A stretch of 64,000 nucleotides of DNA, from NCBI GenBank assembly GCA_030141605.1, contig JAQGDQ010000001.1, positions 1,958,501-2,022,500 of the forward strand, read 5' to 3'. Positions 60,691 through 64,000 of this stretch are shown here, piece by piece (within the stretch, counting starts at the first letter, position 1; every line of letters starts with the position of its first letter). The notes under the pieces were generated by a model, which made no database searches, was not told where the DNA came from, and was given only the letters and a program-made list of their open reading frames with translations. The DNA comes from Tubiluchus corallicola (taxonomy: Eukaryota; Priapulida; Priapulimorpha; Priapulimorphida; Tubiluchidae). Position numbers and translations under genes: made by a program.

Positions 60691-61696
60691 GACTGTACAT
60701 AGGGGAAGAAACAATTAATAGCCAATTTTTATTCAGATAATTATTACTATATTATTAATTTATTTCTTGTAATTATGTTGTCACTATTTCACTGGTCATT
60801 GTATGCAACTTAGTTGAACCATGTACTTTCTATGTATGTATGTAGAAGATGCTTCATGCACACTGCCATGTTGTCTGGAGATTTTATGAAATTGAAAGTT
60901 ATATTAGTAAATTATAGAATTTTAAATATAGAATCATAAATTAAAACCAGAAAAGTAAATATTTTTACAGTTTCACAAGGGTATCATTATCTTGCTTAAC
61001 GTTTTGCCATCAGGCAAATGTTATAATTTATAACTTACATCTAGATACTTGAACTGTGAATTTATAAACAACAATGTTATGTTGCTTGATAAATAAACCA
61101 CAAGTGCAGAAGATAACTTATAAGTTCAGTGGTCATTGTCTCGTTCGGCACGAGAGTCGTAGCGAGTGCACTATAACATGCGCATGTTGGAAAGTAGAAA
61201 AAAAAATTTGAAAGGGGCAGAAGAAAGACGGCGTAAAAACATGATTAAGTTTTTTTTTGTAATCCTTTTTATTTTTTCATTTACTGGTTAATAAAGCAGT
61301 TTAACCATAAAGATTGAGTTATTTTTTAATTTGTGATGAAACAACCACGATGGCGTCACAGTCATGGCTTAGTAGTAACTGTAGTTTTTCCTTATCTTAG
61401 ATCCAACACTGTCTTTCAGTTTTTAACATGCATTGTTTAGGGAACTGTTTGGTAGAATTTTGCTCAAGCTGAACTTCTTGTCGCAAACTGCATGCAGTTT
61501 TGAAACTAGTTTTGTTAAGCTTCAATCCTTTACTCTCATGATATAAAAATTATATTGTTACATGTAGTTATGTTTGAAACTCTTGATTTCTATAGGTTTG
61601 TTAAATAATCCAAAACGCTATTTTTCTTCTGGAAATAACTTATTCTTGCTTTTGTTTCTACTGTGTAGTAATACAGATTTTATTACCGTTTTTCAG
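60691..61696. other. Upstream region of DNAI1, no other gene recognised
   Basis: AT-rich except around 61130-61200, where CGGCACGAGAGTCG and a palindromic CATGCGCATG (NRF1-like half sites) could mark a promoter. A non-coding first exon is expected because the coding exon opens after a splice acceptor. None of this is proven by sequence. Confidence 0.35.
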
Positions 61697-61717
61697 GATT
61701 GCAATCATATTATAGAT

Positions 61718-62022
61718 ATGAAAAATAAAAATCAAAAACCTACACCATCATCTGAGAAACAAGAGAAGAAATCAGTGGTTGCAAGAAAAAGTGCAGGAGC
61801 TGGTAAAGCAGGCTCACGAGTAAGAGTAGGAAGTGGAATCAAAGAACTAAAAGAAGATGTCTCTGGTGAAGTATTGGATAACATAGGCATTGAAGAATGG
61901 CTTCAACCTAAACAGCTATTAAAACCCGCTGATCAACTTCAGTTAACTGAAACGGAACTAAGAGCTGAATTCACAAGAATTTTGACAGCAAATAATCCAA
62001 ATGCTCCACAGAACATTGTTAG
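61718..62022 (+). CDS. DNAI1: Axonemal dynein intermediate chain 1, first coding exon
   Basis: Residues 1-101 plus two bases. The exon opens at acceptor TTACCGTTTTTCAG (61697), and the first in-frame ATG after it is at 61718 (MKNKNQKPTPSSEKQEKK). An upstream in-frame ATG at 61574 would precede the acceptor and encode intron-like sequence, so it was rejected. The exon encodes a basic N-terminus then VGSGIKELKEDVSGE, IEEWLQPKQLLKPADQLQL and TETELRAEFTRILTANNP, conserved in DNAI1/IC78 proteins and used in outer-arm docking and light-chain binding. It ends AG|GTGAAT, completing Arg with the next exon. Confidence 0.9.
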
Positions 62023-62707
62023 GTGAATATTACTTTAAAATGAACAATCCTATGATAGAGTCCTTATAGCATGCAAATTATTTAAAGTGTGGCTTAGTAA
62101 CTAAACTCTTCCCGTAATCATGATAAAATGATTAGAGTTTCAAAACAGGTTTTTGGTGCATATTTTTTCCTGTTTAGTGCTTGCAGCTGTAAAGTAAATA
62201 ATGAATATTAGAGCGGGCAAAATTATGCAATAATATTATTAAATTATTGTTGAGAAAAAAGAGGAGAATTACGAAGTGATCAGTTGACACGATTTGAGAG
62301 CTGCTTAGTGTCCTTTTTAAGGCATTTGGTTCCCATGTAAAAACTGAGTAAAAATATCTAACAATTGCTAATTAGTGGGATTTGATACAGTTAGACAGAA
62401 ATTGTTCTAAAAGTTTACCAGCAAAAATTTGATATATTTTCTTAAATCAAAAAGCTAAAAAGCTTGTTTTAATGAAAGAATTTATGTCGTATAATGCAAT
62501 TTAGTCAGTGATAAAATACACATATTGTATTTCTAGAAGATGTTTTGGAAATTGATATATTCCTTGCTAAACAGCCTAAATGGATGAAATGGTAATCTGA
62601 AAATAGTCAATTAATAATGTTAAATAAATTAAAGTGTTGGTAAAGAAGTTACCGTAGTTATTAACTTGCTCTAGTAAATAACAGCTGAGTAATATTTATT
62701 TGTGTAG

Positions 62708-64000
62708 GTACAGTTTTACTGATGGATGCTTTAAACCAGTGCCTCAGATAGACCAATTGGCTATTCATTATTCGGTGGACGGTTGTGTCTTGCACAAGGA
62801 TTCTGAAGAAGCCAGACGGCAAGCTACCAAACGTTCACAACCAGAGCTGACTAGCATGCAGAGCATGGACAGTGAAGATGAGTACACCACGCCACGAGCT
62901 GATACAGATGAAGGCACCCAAGGAGGAGAGCTAGATGAAGAAGGGCAACCTGTTGGAAGAACAGGTGGGGCAAAACTAATTGCAAATCAATTTAATTTTA
63001 GTGAAAGAGCATCGCAGACATACAACAATCCATACCGTGAGCACGAAACCCAAACACAGCCTCCGCCAAGAGGCGACTTTTCTGCGAATGTGACTCAGTG
63101 GGAGATCTTTGATTCTTACACAATAGATTTTGAGAAAACTCAGCATGAAAAAATCAAAGAAAAGGAAAAGCCTAAAGCAGGTGGGAAAAAAGAAGAAGAT
63201 AAAGCGAAAAAGAAAGTGACTGCAGCAGAACTTGCAGGAGATGATATTACTCAAGTAACAAATGCAGCAAAAATTGTTGAACGTATGGTGAATCAAAATA
63301 CCTTTGATGAAATAGCACAGGATTTTCGCTATTGGGAAGATGCATCAGATGAGCTGCGTGACAATGAAGGTCGGTTGCTTCCTCTGTGGAAGTTTGCATA
63401 CGAGAAAAGCAAACGTTTGGCAGTAACAGCAATGTGTTGGAATCCAATGTATCAGGACCTATTTATTGTAGGTCATGGGTCATATGACTTTCTCAGACAA
63501 ACAAAGGGCATGGTCTGCTGTCACAGTCTGAAGAATCCTTCATTTCCAGAGTATGTCTTTACCACTGTGCATGGCGTGATGTGTATTGATGTCCACCCGA
63601 CAACCCCACAAATTTTAGCTGCTGGTTGTTATGATGGAAGTGTGCTAGTCTACAATCTGAAAGAAAATGATACCGTACCTGTTTATCGAAGTAAGGCTGT
63701 TGTTAAGCATAGAGATCCCGTTTGGCAGCTCAAGTGGCAAAAAGATGACCTTGATGATAACATGAACTTTGTCACTGCCTCATCTGATGGTAGAATATGC
63801 CTGTGGACTATTGTGAGAAGTGAACTAATCCACAGTGAAATAATTCAACTGAAAATTTTTGAAGCGGCTTCAGAAGGTCCAGAAGGTACACAATTGGAAA
63901 CACTGAGCAGTGCTACAGCAATTGATTTTCACCCCGAGCAAGTACAGATGTTTCTTGTAGGAACTGAGGAAGGCAGAATACACAAATGTTCGAGATCGTA
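62708..64000 (+). CDS. DNAI1: Axonemal dynein intermediate chain 1, second exon (continues past window)
   Basis: From acceptor TATTTGTGTAG, an uninterrupted 1293-base coding exon reads (R)YSFTDGCFKP..., IDQLAIHYSVDGCVLHKDSE, a charged linker, NQFNFSERASQTYNNPYRE, a Lys/Glu-rich segment (EKEKPKAGGKKEEDKAKKK), then KIVERMVNQNTFDEIAQDFR and YWEDASDE. WD repeats begin at LAVTAMCWNPMYQDLFIVG and continue through GVMCIDVHPTTPQILAAGCY and DGSVLVYNL, VWQLKWQKDD, FVTASSDGRICLW, and ATAIDFHPEQVQMFLVGTEE with GRIHKC. The product is the DNAI1/IC78 subunit of the outer dynein arm, needed for ciliary and sperm flagellar beating. The right window edge truncates it within the WD domain. The exon is unusually long for this gene. 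Confidence 0.95.

Noticed and set aside
61574-61717. Upstream in-frame ATG for DNAI1
   Set aside because: It lies before a good splice acceptor (61695-61696) and the added residues are hydrophobic and unlike DNAI1; intron sequence is the simpler reading.

Overview
The window is AT-rich, intron-rich invertebrate nuclear DNA with long pure microsatellites, decayed non-LTR retrotransposons and small DNA transposons. Three genes point to a marine invertebrate, most likely an echinoderm. There are two receptor guanylyl cyclase-type ectodomain genes of the speract / natriuretic-peptide receptor family, a neuropeptide precursor with eclosion hormone (EH)-type cysteine domains, and an axonemal outer-arm dynein intermediate chain. 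The species assignment is inference; a lophotrochozoan or another deuterostome is not excluded.

Layout: 1-2.06 kb holds a broken LINE (minus strand). 3.17-3.51 kb looks like a solo LTR. 4.09-4.48 kb is the first coding exon of receptor gene B (minus), which runs off the left edge. 15.41-16.07 kb is the EH-like precursor (plus). 17.4-18.9 kb carries an inverted-repeat element and a Harbinger-derived element. 29.41-51.67 kb is receptor gene A (minus). I could assemble seven phase-compatible exons of gene A, covering a complete signal peptide and ligand-binding ectodomain (486 residues) and then a stop. Its introns hold a LINE 3' end, a Harbinger-derived fold-back element, a cluster of YY1-like sites and several microsatellites. 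51.7-61.7 kb is repeat-rich intergenic DNA, including a LINE fragment at 55.8-56.3 kb and a LINE interrupted by an 8-bp-TSD transposon at 59.7-60.7 kb. 61.72 kb to the right edge is DNAI1 (plus), cut off by the window end.

How the genes may relate: in insects the EH receptor is a membrane guanylyl cyclase. Here an EH-type ligand gene lies between two paralogous receptor genes of that receptor family, within about 50 kb. Receptor A also shows no recognisable transmembrane, kinase-homology or cyclase exon before its neighbour begins. A linked ligand/receptor cluster, possibly with a secreted decoy receptor, is the most interesting hypothesis in the window. The domain calls are seen in the sequence; the pairing is inference.
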